64,000 bases of DNA from Viscum album (lineage: Eukaryota > Streptophyta > Magnoliopsida > Santalales > Viscaceae). Both the position numbers and the translations under genes were made by a program. Shown here in pieces: positions 1 through 9,242 of the stretch (position 1 is the stretch's first letter; each line of letters begins with the position of its first letter). The notes beneath the pieces were generated by a model that saw only the letters and a program-made list of their open reading frames with translations, did no database searches and had not been told where the DNA came from. The stretch lies in assembly GCA_963277665.1 (NCBI GenBank), contig OY728125.1:1714626889-1714690888 (forward strand). The letters are read 5' to 3'.

Positions 1-2129
1 ACAACATCTTTTTCAAGTTTTCCTAGAGCATCATAATCTGCCGTAGCCGCACAAATTTCCCAAAAAAAATGAGACATGTCTGTTATGGAATCCCAAATCA
101 CAGAATTCAACAGACCTCTTAATCCAATGGGTAGAAGTCTCTCCATTATAACATGACAATCATGACTTTTTAATCCAGTAATATGACCATTCTTTACACA
201 TCTACCCAAATTGGAAGCACAGCCATCTGGAAGTCTCAAATCTGCAATCCACTGACAAAATAATAAACGGTTTTCTTTAGACAGTGTATAAGATGCTTTT
301 GGTTTCAGTAACCTTTCTGTTCTGACATTCTCAAATAGTTCCAATTCTGGACGCCTGCAAATTTGGGCAAGATCTAAACGTGCATTTACATTGTCTTTGC
401 TCTTTCCTGACGTATCCAAAACTGTATGAAACAAATTATCAAAACAGTTCTTCTCAATATGCATGACATCTAACATGTGTCGGACCAAAAAATCAGACCA
501 ATATGGCAAATCCCAAAATATGCTACGTTTAATCCAATTGTGTTCTTTCCCAAAACCAGAAATTTTCTGTTGGTTTATTGTGGGACCAAAAGTGATGGGA
601 GGTAATGAAAATACAACCGATTTTAACTCCGAACCTGATAGCATTTTTGGAGGTCCATCCCTTTCAGCTGTTCCTTTTCTGAAATGAGATCTGTTTCTGC
701 GAAAAGGATGATCAGCTGGAAGAAATCTGCGATGACAGTCAAAATAACAAGGTTTCTTTCCATGAATGAGCATAAATGCTTTGTTCTCTCTCATACAGTA
801 AGGACATGATTTCTGACCATGTGTACTCCAGCCAGATAACATCCCATAAGCCGGGAAGTCACTTATTGTCCACATCAATGCTGCTCTCAGTATGAAATTC
901 TGTTTCGTTGCAACATCATATGTACTGACACCAGTACTCCACAATAAATTTAATTCATCAATCAATGGCTTCAAATAAACATCAATATTTTTCTTCGGAT
1001 GTCCTGGAATTAGTAAAGTCAAAAAGATATATGACTCCTTCATCAACATCCATGGAGGTAAATTGTACGGAGTTAAAAAAACAGGCCAACATGAATATTG
1101 ACTACCATAAGATCCAAACGGACAGAAACCATTAGTGGAAAGGCCCAGTCGAACATTTCTAGCTTCTAAAGCAAAGGATGGATGCACTCTATCAAAATGT
1201 TTCCATGAATCACCATCGGCTGGATGATTCAAGCTTGTATCGGTTGAAATATTCTCTTTATGCCATGACATCATTGTCGCTGTATTCTTAGACATGAATA
1301 AACGCTGAAGTCTGGATGTAAGCGGAAAATATCTCAATTGTTTTACAGGAATCAAACCAGACTTCCCGTGTTGTCCTTCTTTATATCTCAGTTGCCCACA
1401 TGTGGGACAACTATCCAACGACTCATTTTCCCCAGAATATAAAATGCAGTCATTTGAACATGCATGAATCTTCTGACAAGTAAGTCCCAAATTTCGAACC
1501 AACCTCTTACTTTCATAGTAATTTGCAGGTAAAACATTTCCTTCGGGTAACAATGTTTTCAGCAAAGAAAATATCTGGTCAAAACAGGTGTTTGACATTC
1601 CGTTATCTGATTTGATAGCCATAAATTTTGCAACTGCTTCTAATTTGCTCATCTTGCAGCCAGGATATAATGCATCCTCAGAAGACTTCAACAACTCATA
1701 AAATTCAGACGGTCCCAACTCAGGATTTGAAGCTATATCAGCCGGAGTTTCTGTATGTTGAACAGATGAACCTGCAACATCATGTACTAAATCTTGAAAC
1801 TGGGATGGATCCGGAATCAAGTTGGTATCACCTGCTCTGGAACTGCGTTCACCGTGTTGATACCAAAAAACATAATCTGCTTGAAAACCAAAACGCAAGA
1901 GATGTTCCCCCACTTTTTCAAACGTGTCAAACGTTCTCAATGCACATTTTCTACAAGGGCATTTTATCTTTCCTTCTAAAACAAATTCTGGATTTGATGC
2001 CGCAAATGATAAAAAAATCTCCACACCCTCTATATATACTGGATTTAAACCAGAACCATTTGGATTTCTACGTTGATTTATCCATATGCGGTCATCTGAT
2101 AATGACTGTTGACGACCTCGTTGTTCCAT
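1..2129 (-). CDS. TNP2-type CACTA transposase, N-terminal ~709 residues (partial)
   Basis: The frame is open from the ATG at 2129-2127 to the window edge, and checks at about 479 and 5 stay in phase. It encodes the DNA-cleaving transposase of CACTA elements. The N-terminus is a transposase-associated domain (about residues 10-60: DDRIWINQRR, YIEGVEIFLSFA, then IKCPCRKC). The Tnp2 core follows: CPTCGQLRYKEG near residue 240, HFDRVHPSFALEARNVRLGL near 310-330, PPWMLMKESYIFLTLLIPG near 350-370, DFPAYGMLSGWSTHGQKSCP near 420, and HMLDVMHIEKN near 550. These match plant TNP2 proteins in order and spacing. The 3' part is outside the window. The start follows a probable splice acceptor at 2137-2136. 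No stop or frameshift was seen. Confidence 0.95.
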   Translation of the reverse strand, partial: MEQRGRQQSLSDDRIWINQRRNPNGSGLNPVYIEGVEIFLSFAASNPEFVLEGKIKCPCRKCALRTFDTFEKVGEHLLRFGFQADYVFWYQHGERSSRAGDTNLIPDPSQFQDLVHDVAGSSVQHTETPADIASNPELGPSEFYELLKSSEDALYPGCKMSKLEAVAKFMAIKSDNGMSNTCFDQIFSLLKTLLPEGNVLPANYYESKRLVRNLGLTCQKIHACSNDCILYSGENESLDSCPTCGQLRYKEGQHGKSGLIPVKQLRYFPLTSRLQRLFMSKNTATMMSWHKENISTDTSLNHPADGDSWKHFDRVHPSFALEARNVRLGLSTNGFCPFGSYGSQYSCWPVFLTPYNLPPWMLMKESYIFLTLLIPGHPKKNIDVYLKPLIDELNLLWSTGVSTYDVATKQNFILRAALMWTISDFPAYGMLSGWSTHGQKSCPYCMRENKAFMLIHGKKPCYFDCHRRFLPADHPFRRNRSHFRKGTAERDGPPKMLSGSELKSVVFSLPPITFGPTINQQKISGFGKEHNWIKRSIFWDLPYWSDFLVRHMLDVMHIEKNCFDNLFHTVLDTSGKSKDNVNARLDLAQICRRPELELFENVRTERLLKPKASYTLSKENRLLFCQWIADLRLPDGCASNLGRCVKNGHITGLKSHDCHVIMERLLPIGLRGLLNSVIWDSITDMSHFFWEICAATADYDALGKLEKDV

Positions 2130-2319
2130 ATTTTTCTATAAAATATAAAAGCATTACTGGTTTTGAATAATTTGTTAGAAAAAACACAAGCAAGGATTGA
2201 ATATATTGAGAATAAAGTAAAACCTGTTACAAATATTGATAATTTTAATATTATATTGATTTTTTATTTTTTTTAATAATACTAATATAATTTTTTTCAT
2301 AAATATTAATTATATAATA

Positions 2320-2440
2320 ATAACATCATTACATTATTAGTATATTTTATTATTAATATTAAAATAATATAATTTTCTATATTATATACAATTCTCCTTT
2401 CATCTGTGTGTTTCACATTCTGTCTCCACATGTAATATTG
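2320..2440. repeat. Array-flanking repeat, copy 1 (direct)
   Basis: A roughly 115-bp segment running from CATTACATTATTAGTATA through CAATTCTCCTTTCATCTG to the edge of the minisatellite. It recurs at 4184-4290 in the same orientation and at 4300-4405 inverted. Confidence 0.85.
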
Positions 2441-4187
2441 ACAATTATTGGTAATTATTGGCAATTATTGTTAATTATTACTAAATATTGGTAATTATTG
2501 GTAATTATTAATAATTATTGTTAATTATTACTAATTATTTTTAATTATTGGTAATTATTACTAATTATTGTTAATTATTCCTAATTATTACTAATTATTG
2601 GTAATTAATACTAATTATTGGTAATTAATACTAATTATAGGTAATTATTACTAATTATTGGTAATTATTACTAATTATTGAGAATTTTTCCTAATTTTTC
2701 CTAATTTTTCTTAATTTTTTCTAATTTTTCCTAATTTTAGGTATTTATTACTAATTATTACTAATTATTGCAAATTATTGGTAATTATTGGTAATTATTG
2801 TTAATTATTGTTAATTATTGCTAATTATTGCTAATTATTGCTAATTATTGGTAATTATTGGTAATTATTGGTAATTATTGGTAATTATTGGTAATTATTG
2901 GTAATTATTGGTAATTATTGGTAATTATTGGTAATTATTGGTAATTATTACTAATTATAAATAATTATAAATAATTATAAATAATTATAAATAATTATTA
3001 CTAATTATTCCTAATTATTCCTAATTATTACTAATTATTACTAATTATTAATAATTATTACTAATTATTCCTAATTATTACTAATTATTCCTAATTATTC
3101 CTAATTATTCCTAATTATTCCTAATTATTCCTAATTATTCCTAATTATTTGTAATTATTGGTAATTATTGGAAATTATTGGTAATTATTACTAATTATTG
3201 GTAATTATTGGTAATTATTGGTAATTATTACAAATTATTCTTAATTATTGATAATTATTGATAATTGTTCCTAATTATTACTAATTATTCTTAATTATTG
3301 ATAATTATTGATAATTGTTCCTAATTATTCCTAATTATTCCTAATTATTACTAATTATTACTAATTATTGATAATTATTGATAATTATTGATAATTATTC
3401 CTAATTATTCCTAATTATTCCTAATTATTGATAATTGTTCCTAATTATTACTAATTATTACTAATTATTACTAATTATTGATAATTATTGATAATTATTG
3501 ATAATTATTGATAATTATTGATAATTATTGATAATTATTGATAATTATTGATAATTATTGATAATTATTCCTAATTATTCCTAATTATTCCTAATTATTC
3601 CTAATTATTCCTAATTACTCCTAATTATTCCTAAGTATTCCTAATTATTCCTAATTATTCCTAATTATTCCTAATTATTCCTAATTATTCCTAATTATTC
3701 CTAATTATTCCTAATTATTCCTAATTATTCCTAATTATTCCTAATTATTCCTAATTATTCCTAATTACTCCTAATTATTCCTAAGTATTCCTAATTATTC
3801 CTAATTATTGGTAATTATTGGCAATTATTGGTAATTATTACTAATTATTACTAATTATTGGTAATTATTGGTAATTATTACTAATTATTACTAATTATTG
3901 TTAATTATTGGTAATTATTCCAAATTATACATAATTATTACTACTTATTGGTAATTATTACTACTTATTGGTAATTATTACTAATTATTACTACTTATTG
4001 GTAATTATTACTAATTATTACTAATTATTGATAATTATTACTAATTATTACTAATTATTGGTAATTATTACTAATTATTACTAAATATTCTTAATTATTG
4101 ATAATTATTGATAATTGTTCCTAATTATTAGTAATTAAATGAATAATTACCAATAATTAGGAATAATTACCAATAATTACAAATAAT
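2436..4187. repeat. 10-bp AT-rich minisatellite, about 175 units
   Basis: Units follow the pattern NTAATTATTN with almost no change of phase for 1.7 kb. Main variants are GTAATTATTG, CTAATTATTC, CTAATTATTA and ATAATTATTG, and they occur in homogeneous blocks: about ten GTAATTATTG copies at 2850-2950, nine ATAATTATTG copies at 3480-3570, and more than twenty CTAATTATTC copies at 3570-3800. Larger duplications are visible. A pair of rare variants (CTAATTACTC, then CTAAGTATTC) recurs exactly 150 bp apart at 3611 and 3761. Another multi-unit word recurs at 3231, 3291 and about 4090. After about 4137 the units run in reverse complement. Confidence 0.97.
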
Positions 4188-4405
4188 AACATTATTAGTA
4201 TATTTTATTATTAATATTAAAATAATATAATTTTCTGATTTATATACAATTCTCCTTTCATCTGTGCGTTTTCTATCTCCACATACAAATAATACATGTG
4301 AAGACAGTAAACACACAGATGAAAAGAGAATTGTATATATATAAAAAATTATATTATTTTAATATTAATAATAAAATATACTAATAATGTAATAATGTTG
4401 TTATT
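4184..4405. repeat. Large palindrome made of two inverted copies of the array-flanking repeat
   Basis: Copy 2 (4184-4290, direct) is followed at once by copy 3 (4300-4405, inverted), with the centre near ACATGT at 4294-4299. The arms are about 100 bp, with small indels. Single strands could form a long hairpin. Beyond 4405 short 10-bp units resume. Confidence 0.85.
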
Positions 4406-4778
4406 CCTAATTATTGGTATTTATTACTAATTATTAATATTTATTCTTAATTATTAAAAATTATTACTAATTATTCCTAATTACCATTAACTATGAACAA
4501 TACTAATAATTTAAATTTATTAAGTAAGAAAACAATATAAACATAATTAAATTACAACTAATTAAGAATAATTGAAACTAATAAAAAATTAAAAATAAAT
4601 ATTAAATTAAAATGAACATAAATACCTTGAAAATTGATCTGCTCTGATCGTTCTTCAAAACTTTAATATCAGCTCCGAAGAAAAAAATTAAACTGAAGAA
4701 AAACTCAACTTTAGAAACACAAGTTTGAGAGCAGGAGAAGATAGAGAATGAGAATGATTTGAAAAAAACGGATGAAGG

Positions 4779-4786
4779 TATTTATA
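4779..4786 (-). promoter_or_regulatory. TATA box of the CACTA transposase promoter
   Basis: TATAAATA lies on the minus strand inside CCTATAAATACC. It is just inside the subterminal repeats and about 160 bp upstream of the predicted leader-exon donor, so the start site would fall near 4750. Spacing and context fit a plant promoter. Confidence 0.65.
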
Positions 4787-4799
4787 GGTTAGATTAGTT

Positions 4800-5169
4800 G
4801 CGACGGGCCCATTTGCGACGGGTACCGTCACAAATACCTTAGCCCGCATTTATTACGGTCAACGGGTAAATAGTTATTTGCGACGAGACCCGTCGCAAAT
4901 AACATACTATTAGCGACGGGAAAATATTCCCGTCGCAAATACCTTTTACCGCCGCCGGTTATTTGCGACGGGAATATTTTCCCGTCGCAAATAGTTTTCC
5001 CGCGATTTGGCGCGCATCGCGGGAAAACTATTTGCGACGGGGAAAGCAATCCCGTCGCAAAAGCCTATTTATTTGCGACGGGTAACTACCCCCGTCGCAA
5101 ATAAGTTTTTAACGGGACTATTTGCGACGGGATTTATTCCCGTCGCAAATACCCATTTTTCCCGTAGTG
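4800..5169 (-). repeat. CACTA subterminal repeat block and 5' terminus
   Basis: At least six units pair TTTGCGACGGG with its reverse complement CCCGTCGCAAA, separated by short AT spacers (centres near 4887, 4925, 4980, 5045, 5095 and 5135). Each unit is a small palindrome. In CACTA elements such repeats bind the TNPA-like protein. The block ends at the terminus CACTACGGG (5161-5169). Confidence 0.93.
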
Positions 5170-5223
5170 TTCTGTGCTTGAAGCTCAGGTATTTCCATCG
5201 GTGGGTTTTTGGAGCAGGGTTTT
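5170..5223 (+). other. Left flank of the LTR insertion, possible 5' UTR of the GRF locus
   Basis: Fifty-four bases between the CACTA terminus and the LTR element. With 7705-7799 they form one uninterrupted target. The text has no start codon in a useful frame and resembles a GT-rich plant leader. Assignment to the downstream GRF frame is inference from position. Confidence 0.3.
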
Positions 5224-5673
5224 TGATAGGAACTTGCAGAACCAGAAGAACCAGAACCGACTACTTGTATAAAACTGATAGTGGAGCAGCAGAATTACAG
5301 CAGAAAGAGGAAGAAGAATCGGAAAACTCACAAGAGTCCTCGCCCAAGCCCACAGGCCGCTATCCAAGCCAAATGGCCGAGCTCACCATAATCTTTTTTC
5401 CCCTAACACACTAATCCCTGTCCTATTTATAGGATATTCCAGGGAATCAAATACAGCTGGCTAACAAACTCAAAAAGCTCCTAACAAACAGTAGGGACCA
5501 CCACTACACCTGGCTAACAGCCTCCTCTAACAGTTGTGGGCCCCAATAATATTCCCTGAGGTTCTCAGCATATTCCCTATGGGCCCCCCCATGCAGTTAC
5601 AACAAATTTCCCAACAGGAGCCCTTATTGTCCAGCAGCACCTCCCCTCTTTCTCAGCCCATGGTTTCCTATCA
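5224..5673 (-). repeat. 3' LTR of the young element
   Basis: 450 bp, TG...CA. It is the 3' LTR on the minus strand because the purine tract lies just to its right (5674-5686). Confidence 0.93.
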
Positions 5674-6983
5674 TTGCCACCCTCCCAAAAAACCACTTTG
5701 TCCTCAAGGTGGTGGTTGTGTCCCCCAAGTGTGACGGACCCAACATGCCAAGCAATTTCCCAGACCAGCCTTGCTCCATGGAACCGCAAATGGTGAGAAG
5801 GTGTGCCTTTGTTGTCATGCCAAGCAATCTGCCAAATGCTCCTCCCGGATTGCTTAACATCGATTGTTGGCAGTTTTTCGCCGTGCCACATCATAGTTTC
5901 TGGATGGTGCAGCCCCCTAGGTATCATGGAATCGTCGTGGTGGAGGTTGGTTGTCAGCACAAGTGCCCCATGCTGTGTATGCCAAGCAATCTGCCATAGG
6001 CTCCTCCCGGCTTGCTTGACGTCTATTGTTGTCAGTTCGTTGTCGTGCCGTATCATGATTGCCGGATGGTGCAGCCCCCTAGGTATCATGGAACCGTCGT
6101 GGTGGGGGCTGGTTGCCAGCACAAATGCCCCATGTTGTGTCTGGTTTGGTGCTAAAGAAGCGGCAAGTCTAGATGGAGGAACTGCAGGGAAATACACCAG
6201 TTGAAAGGTCAGAGGGCTTGCATCGGTGCCCAATCGGTGCCCATGCGTCCAGAAATGCAGTTCCATGGTGGGAGAAATTAGAGATGAGCTCCATCCAGCA
6301 GCACGCGCAACAACAGTAGGCAGAAAGGGAGAAGTGACCCGGTCCGCGGTAGGCTGTTCCATGTCCGTAGGAACTTGGTGAAATCCAGCAGGTTCTAGAA
6401 GAGGTTCAGCAGACCTTTTTGGACTGTCACACGCCAGGAACAGCTTTGCAGGCGTACCAGGTGTCCTAGCTGCGGTTGCTTCCAGGGACGTTGCACCTGT
6501 GATCCCCCCAGAACTGGGTCGTGACTTTCGTGGTTCAATCATTGGTGGTGCTGCGATCTCCGAGGGAACGGGTATACCTGCAGCAGCTGCAGCCTCCCAA
6601 GTGGGTGTTCCCACAACAACTGAAAGGGCAGCGGGGACGGTGGACAAATTTGAGGAAGAGGACAAGTGGTCCTCAATGAGAAATGGTGCGCTCTCCGGGC
6701 AACAAGCTATGGAATTGATGAGGTGGCGGAGGGCCGCCAATTCGGATGCCACAAATTTTTGGAAATCAGCCTGCTCTGTGCGGGTTGCTTCCAATGTCGA
6801 TTCCACGTTTGGGAGAGCGATTTCCAGGATTTCCACACGTTGTTCAAGATTGTCCAGTTCTGCCTCCATTTCCAGCGTTTTAATCCAGCAACCCTTGTTT
6901 CCGGCAGAACTCCCCTCTGCAGCGAGAGGTCTCGCCGCTGGATGCGATGAAGCTGGTAGTATGTCTCTGTTGCTGGAGTGCAC
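5577..6983 (-). CDS. Single chimeric ORF of the non-autonomous LTR element (gag-like head, pol-like tail)
   Basis: This 468-residue frame fills the element interior and reads into the 3' LTR. Residues about 35-95 form a predicted coiled coil (LEQRVEILEIALPNVESTL, then FQKFVASELAALRHLI), as in the N-terminus of many plant gypsy gag proteins. The middle is low-complexity and proline/alanine-rich. Near residue 430 HHLEDKVVFWEGG resembles the conserved C-terminal end of plant gypsy polyproteins. This suggests internal deletion that fused the start of gag to the end of pol. A 54-residue tandem duplication sits in between. No zinc knuckle or catalytic domain is visible. The frame is intact, but whether it is translated is unknown. 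Confidence 0.6.
   Translation of the reverse strand: MHSSNRDILPASSHPAARPLAAEGSSAGNKGCWIKTLEMEAELDNLEQRVEILEIALPNVESTLEATRTEQADFQKFVASELAALRHLINSIACCPESAPFLIEDHLSSSSNLSTVPAALSVVVGTPTWEAAAAAGIPVPSEIAAPPMIEPRKSRPSSGGITGATSLEATAARTPGTPAKLFLACDSPKRSAEPLLEPAGFHQVPTDMEQPTADRVTSPFLPTVVARAAGWSSSLISPTMELHFWTHGHRLGTDASPLTFQLVYFPAVPPSRLAASLAPNQTQHGAFVLATSPHHDGSMIPRGLHHPAIMIRHDNELTTIDVKQAGRSLWQIAWHTQHGALVLTTNLHHDDSMIPRGLHHPETMMWHGEKLPTIDVKQSGRSIWQIAWHDNKGTPSHHLRFHGARLVWEIAWHVGSVTLGGHNHHLEDKVVFWEGGNDRKPWAEKEGRCCWTIRAPVGKFVVTAWGGP
5817..6140 (-). repeat. 162-bp tandem duplication within the ORF
   Basis: Two copies (about 5817-5978 and 5979-6140) share landmarks such as TGCCAAGCAATCTGCCA and GGTGCAGCCCCCTAGGTATC exactly 162 bp apart, so the reading frame is kept. 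A shorter partial copy of the left part begins near 5744. Confidence 0.85.
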
Positions 6984-7249
6984 TTCGTCCCAGCGAGTGT
7001 GTCACTGCCGAACGAAGCAGGCAAAGGTCGGTAGTTGTTGAAGCCGCGCCGAGAGGAGGTCGCCGAATCAATCTGGGAATGCCCGCCTCCGCAGCAAGAA
7101 AATCCAGCAACGTTCCGGCAGTGGATATGTCGAGCAGATGATGGCAGAAGGAAGGGAAAAAATGGCAGCAATGGAAGCGGTGGTGGGAGCGGCAGAGGAA
7201 GAAAAGAGCGGTGCTCCAACAGTAGGGAGCCACGGCAGATCGGACCAAT

Positions 7250-7699
7250 TGATAGGAACTTGCAGAACCAGAAGAACCAGAACCGACTACTTGTATAAAA
7301 CTGATAGTGGAGCAGCAGAATTACAGCAGAAAGAGGAAGAAGAATCGGAAAACTCACAAGAGTCCTCGCCCAAGCCAGCAGGCCGCTATCCAAGCCAAAT
7401 GGCCGAGCTCACCATAATCTTTTTCCCCCTAACACACTAATCTCTGTCCTATTTATAGGATATTCCAGGGAATCAAATACAGTTGGCTAACAAACTCAAA
7501 AAGCTCCTAACAAACAGTAGGGACCACCACTACACCTGGCTAACAGCTTCCTCTAACAGTTGTGGGCCCCAAGAATATTCCCTGAGGTTCTCAGCATATT
7601 CCCTATGGGCCCCCCCATGCATTTACAACAAATTTCCCAACAGGAGCCCTTATTGTCCAGCAGCACCTCCCCTCTTTCTCAGCCCATGGTTTCCTATCA
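7250..7699 (-). repeat. 5' LTR of the young element
   Basis: 450 bp, nearly identical to 5224-5673. The target duplication GTTTT follows at 7700-7704. Confidence 0.93.
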
Positions 7700-7907
7700 G
7701 TTTTTCATAGGAGTGGGGTTTCTGTGGAGTAGAGCTGTTTCTGGAGTGGGGTTTTTCTCGGCCGGTGGACGAAGCTCGGCTGTTTCTCTTTGGTGACAGG
7801 TTAGGTTTTGATATTTCATCCACTTGTTTCATACTGGGTTATTATTGAATTTACTCATTTCATCCAAATTGTGAGGGATTGATATTTCATCCACTCATTT
7901 CTTCTGG

Positions 7908-7985
7908 GTAGGCCTTTTTTGAGCTTCATCCATTCCTCTGGGTAGGCCTTTTTTTTAGCTTCATCCATTCCTCTGGGCAAGCCTA
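7908..7985. repeat. ~38-bp short tandem repeat
   Basis: The word CTGGGTAGGCCTTTTTT followed by AGCTTCATCCATTCCT occurs twice in succession with a third partial copy. Confidence 0.7.
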
Positions 7986-8012
7986 TTGTTTTATGTGCAA
8001 GCATTGATTTTT

Positions 8013-8255
8013 CTTCTGGATGGGCTTCATATTTCTCATATTTGCACTACTAATTTTATGAAATTTAGTTGAGTTGTAATTTTGTGCACCTGATTTTTTA
8101 TATGTGCACTACTGATTATATGTGAACTACTTTTTCTTCTGGCTGGGCTTCATATTTCTTTTATGTGCACTACTGATTTTATGAAATTTAGTTGAGTTGT
8201 AATTTTGTGCAACTGATTTCTTGTATGTGCACTACTGATTATATGTGAACTACTA
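8013..8255. repeat. ~121-bp tandem duplication
   Basis: Copies at about 8013-8134 and 8135-8255 share CTTCTGG.TGGGCTTCATA, GAAATTTAGTTGAGTTGTAA and ACTGATTATATGTGAACTAC, with about ten differences. Confidence 0.85.
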
Positions 8256-8939
8256 ATTATCAAGCCCAGCTACAATGGAGATGCATAAAATAAAGATGCA
8301 CACATCACTACGTATCTGTATTGACTTTTTTTTTCAGTCTTGACATTCATGTTTCAAGAATATATTCTGGTTTCGAGTCATTCTATAACGTTTTCTGGTA
8401 AATTGGTTTTGAAATTTATTTATTGGGATTATTACTAATGAAATGGAGGTTATGTGTTGTTTTATTGTTTTTAATTTTGTTTATTGATGTTTACTTCAGT
8501 CATTCTGTTATTGCAATTCATTTTACTCATTAAACATGTATTCAAGAATAATTAGTTTATAAATTGAGTTACTGAGTTTATTATGTTCTAATTTCATGTT
8601 TGAAGAATGTATTCAGTTTTTATGATCGTATTCAGTTCAACAATATTCATTATTTACTTCTAAATTATTTTCCTTATTGTTGGTGATTTCATTCGCTGTG
8701 GCATACCAGTTAATAGTGTGTAATCTGTTTGTTTTTTCATTCCTTGACATTATTAGTCTTGGGTGAAGAGTGCATGATGTTTGTTGGTTTCCATGATTTT
8801 TTTAGTCCAGTTGCAGATTCCACTTTGTATGTTAGTGATTTGATGCACCCAATTTACTGTCATTCCATGTGTTAACAGCAACTGTGCATTTGCTGACATT
8901 GTTTTTAATTTTCTGCAAGTAGAAATATATGTCATTCCA

Positions 8940-9224
8940 ATGAGCAGATCAACTATTGCTGAGAGCTCAAAAAGCGGTGGTCTGAAATCTAAAAAAGTGA
9001 CATGCAATTGTGGGGAAATTGCATGTATTAAAGTATCCGGGACAGTAAAAAATTCAAACCTCTTGTTTGCAACCCGTGAGACAAGAACATGCGGATTTTT
9101 CAAATGGTTGGACCATGCTGACGAAAGTGGTATAAAGGCTCCCGAGGAGGTGATGGAAACAAGCAGTACATTGGAGCACAAAGATGGCTTGGAGTCGGGG
9201 ATGGAACACCAGAGGAATGACTGA
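8940..9224 (+). CDS. Small GRF-type zinc-finger protein
   Basis: A 94-residue frame. Residues about 22-60 match the GRF zinc finger: CNCGE at the start and TCGFFKWLD at the end, with the central NSNLLFATRE where the family usually has an NPGR.F..C stretch. GRF domains bind single-stranded nucleic acid in several proteins, and plants carry many short versions followed by a membrane helix. The third zinc ligand appears to be replaced (FATRE, no Cys), so metal binding may be lost. A TGA ends the frame, but the same frame resumes as a hydrophobic tail (see 9243-9350). The ATG at 8940 follows a possible acceptor near 8920. It could be a host gene remnant or transposon cargo. Confidence 0.6.
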   Translation: MSRSTIAESSKSGGLKSKKVTCNCGEIACIKVSGTVKNSNLLFATRETRTCGFFKWLDHADESGIKAPEEVMETSSTLEHKDGLESGMEHQRND

Positions 9225-9242
9225 CAGATTTTATTCATGGTA

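Larger units (their letters stand above)
2136..4625 (-). other. Probable intron in the 5' part of the transposase transcript
   Basis: On the minus strand CAAG|GTATTT at 4626/4625 fits a donor, and TTTTATAG ending at 2136, seven bases before the ATG, fits an acceptor. The roughly 2490 bp between them are extremely AT-rich and hold the 10-bp minisatellite plus its flanking repeats. This makes the 4626-4750 segment a non-coding leader exon. It is inferred from splice consensus only; no transcript is available. Confidence 0.55.
1..5169 (-). mobile_element. CACTA (En/Spm) DNA transposon, 5' portion, runs off left edge
   Basis: The right end reads, on the minus strand, CACTACGGGAAAAATGGG from position 5169, which is the terminal inverted repeat signature of the CACTA superfamily. 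Just inside lies a dense block of palindromic subterminal repeats, then a TATA box, a short leader exon, a long AT-rich intron and a TNP2 transposase frame. This is the usual 5' to 3' order of an autonomous CACTA element. The other terminus and any second gene (TNPA-like) lie outside the window, so the 3-bp target duplication cannot be checked; the bases just outside 5169 are TTC. The open transposase and well preserved CpG-rich repeats suggest a relatively recent copy. Confidence 0.93.
5224..7699 (-). mobile_element. Young non-autonomous LTR retrotransposon (Ty3/gypsy-derived)
   Basis: Two 450-bp direct repeats (5224-5673 and 7250-7699) begin TGATAGGAAC and end TTCCTATCA, so each has inverted ends. 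The 5 bp GTTTT stands on both sides (5219-5223 and 7700-7704), a perfect target duplication. On the minus strand a purine-rich GGGAGGGTGGCAA lies next to the 3' LTR and ATTGGTCCGATC follows the 5' LTR at the primer-site position. The 1.58-kb interior has one ORF and no protease, reverse transcriptase or integrase motif, so movement would need a partner element. About 8 differences between LTRs by eye (roughly 98% identity) indicate recent insertion. Confidence 0.93.
7705..8939 (+). other. Leader/intron-like DNA upstream of the GRF frame
   Basis: No long ORF. GACAG|GTTAGG near 7799 could be a donor and TTCTGCAAG near 8920 an acceptor, giving an intron of about 1.1 kb in the 5' UTR. The sequence is T-rich and contains two tandem repeat sets, annotated separately. 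Confidence 0.35.

Noticed and set aside
2436..4187. Possible replication origin or matrix attachment region
   Set aside because: AT richness alone is not evidence; position inside a transposon intron explains it adequately.
5803..6204. Plus-strand ORFs of 96-133 residues across the LTR element
   Set aside because: They are shadows of the 468-residue minus-strand frame and owe their length to its GC-rich tandem duplication.
6499..7440. Several overlapping ORFs on both strands at the 5' end of the young LTR element
   Set aside because: They overlap the gag-like frame and the LTR; none has domain-like content, and some are the same LTR text repeated at both ends.
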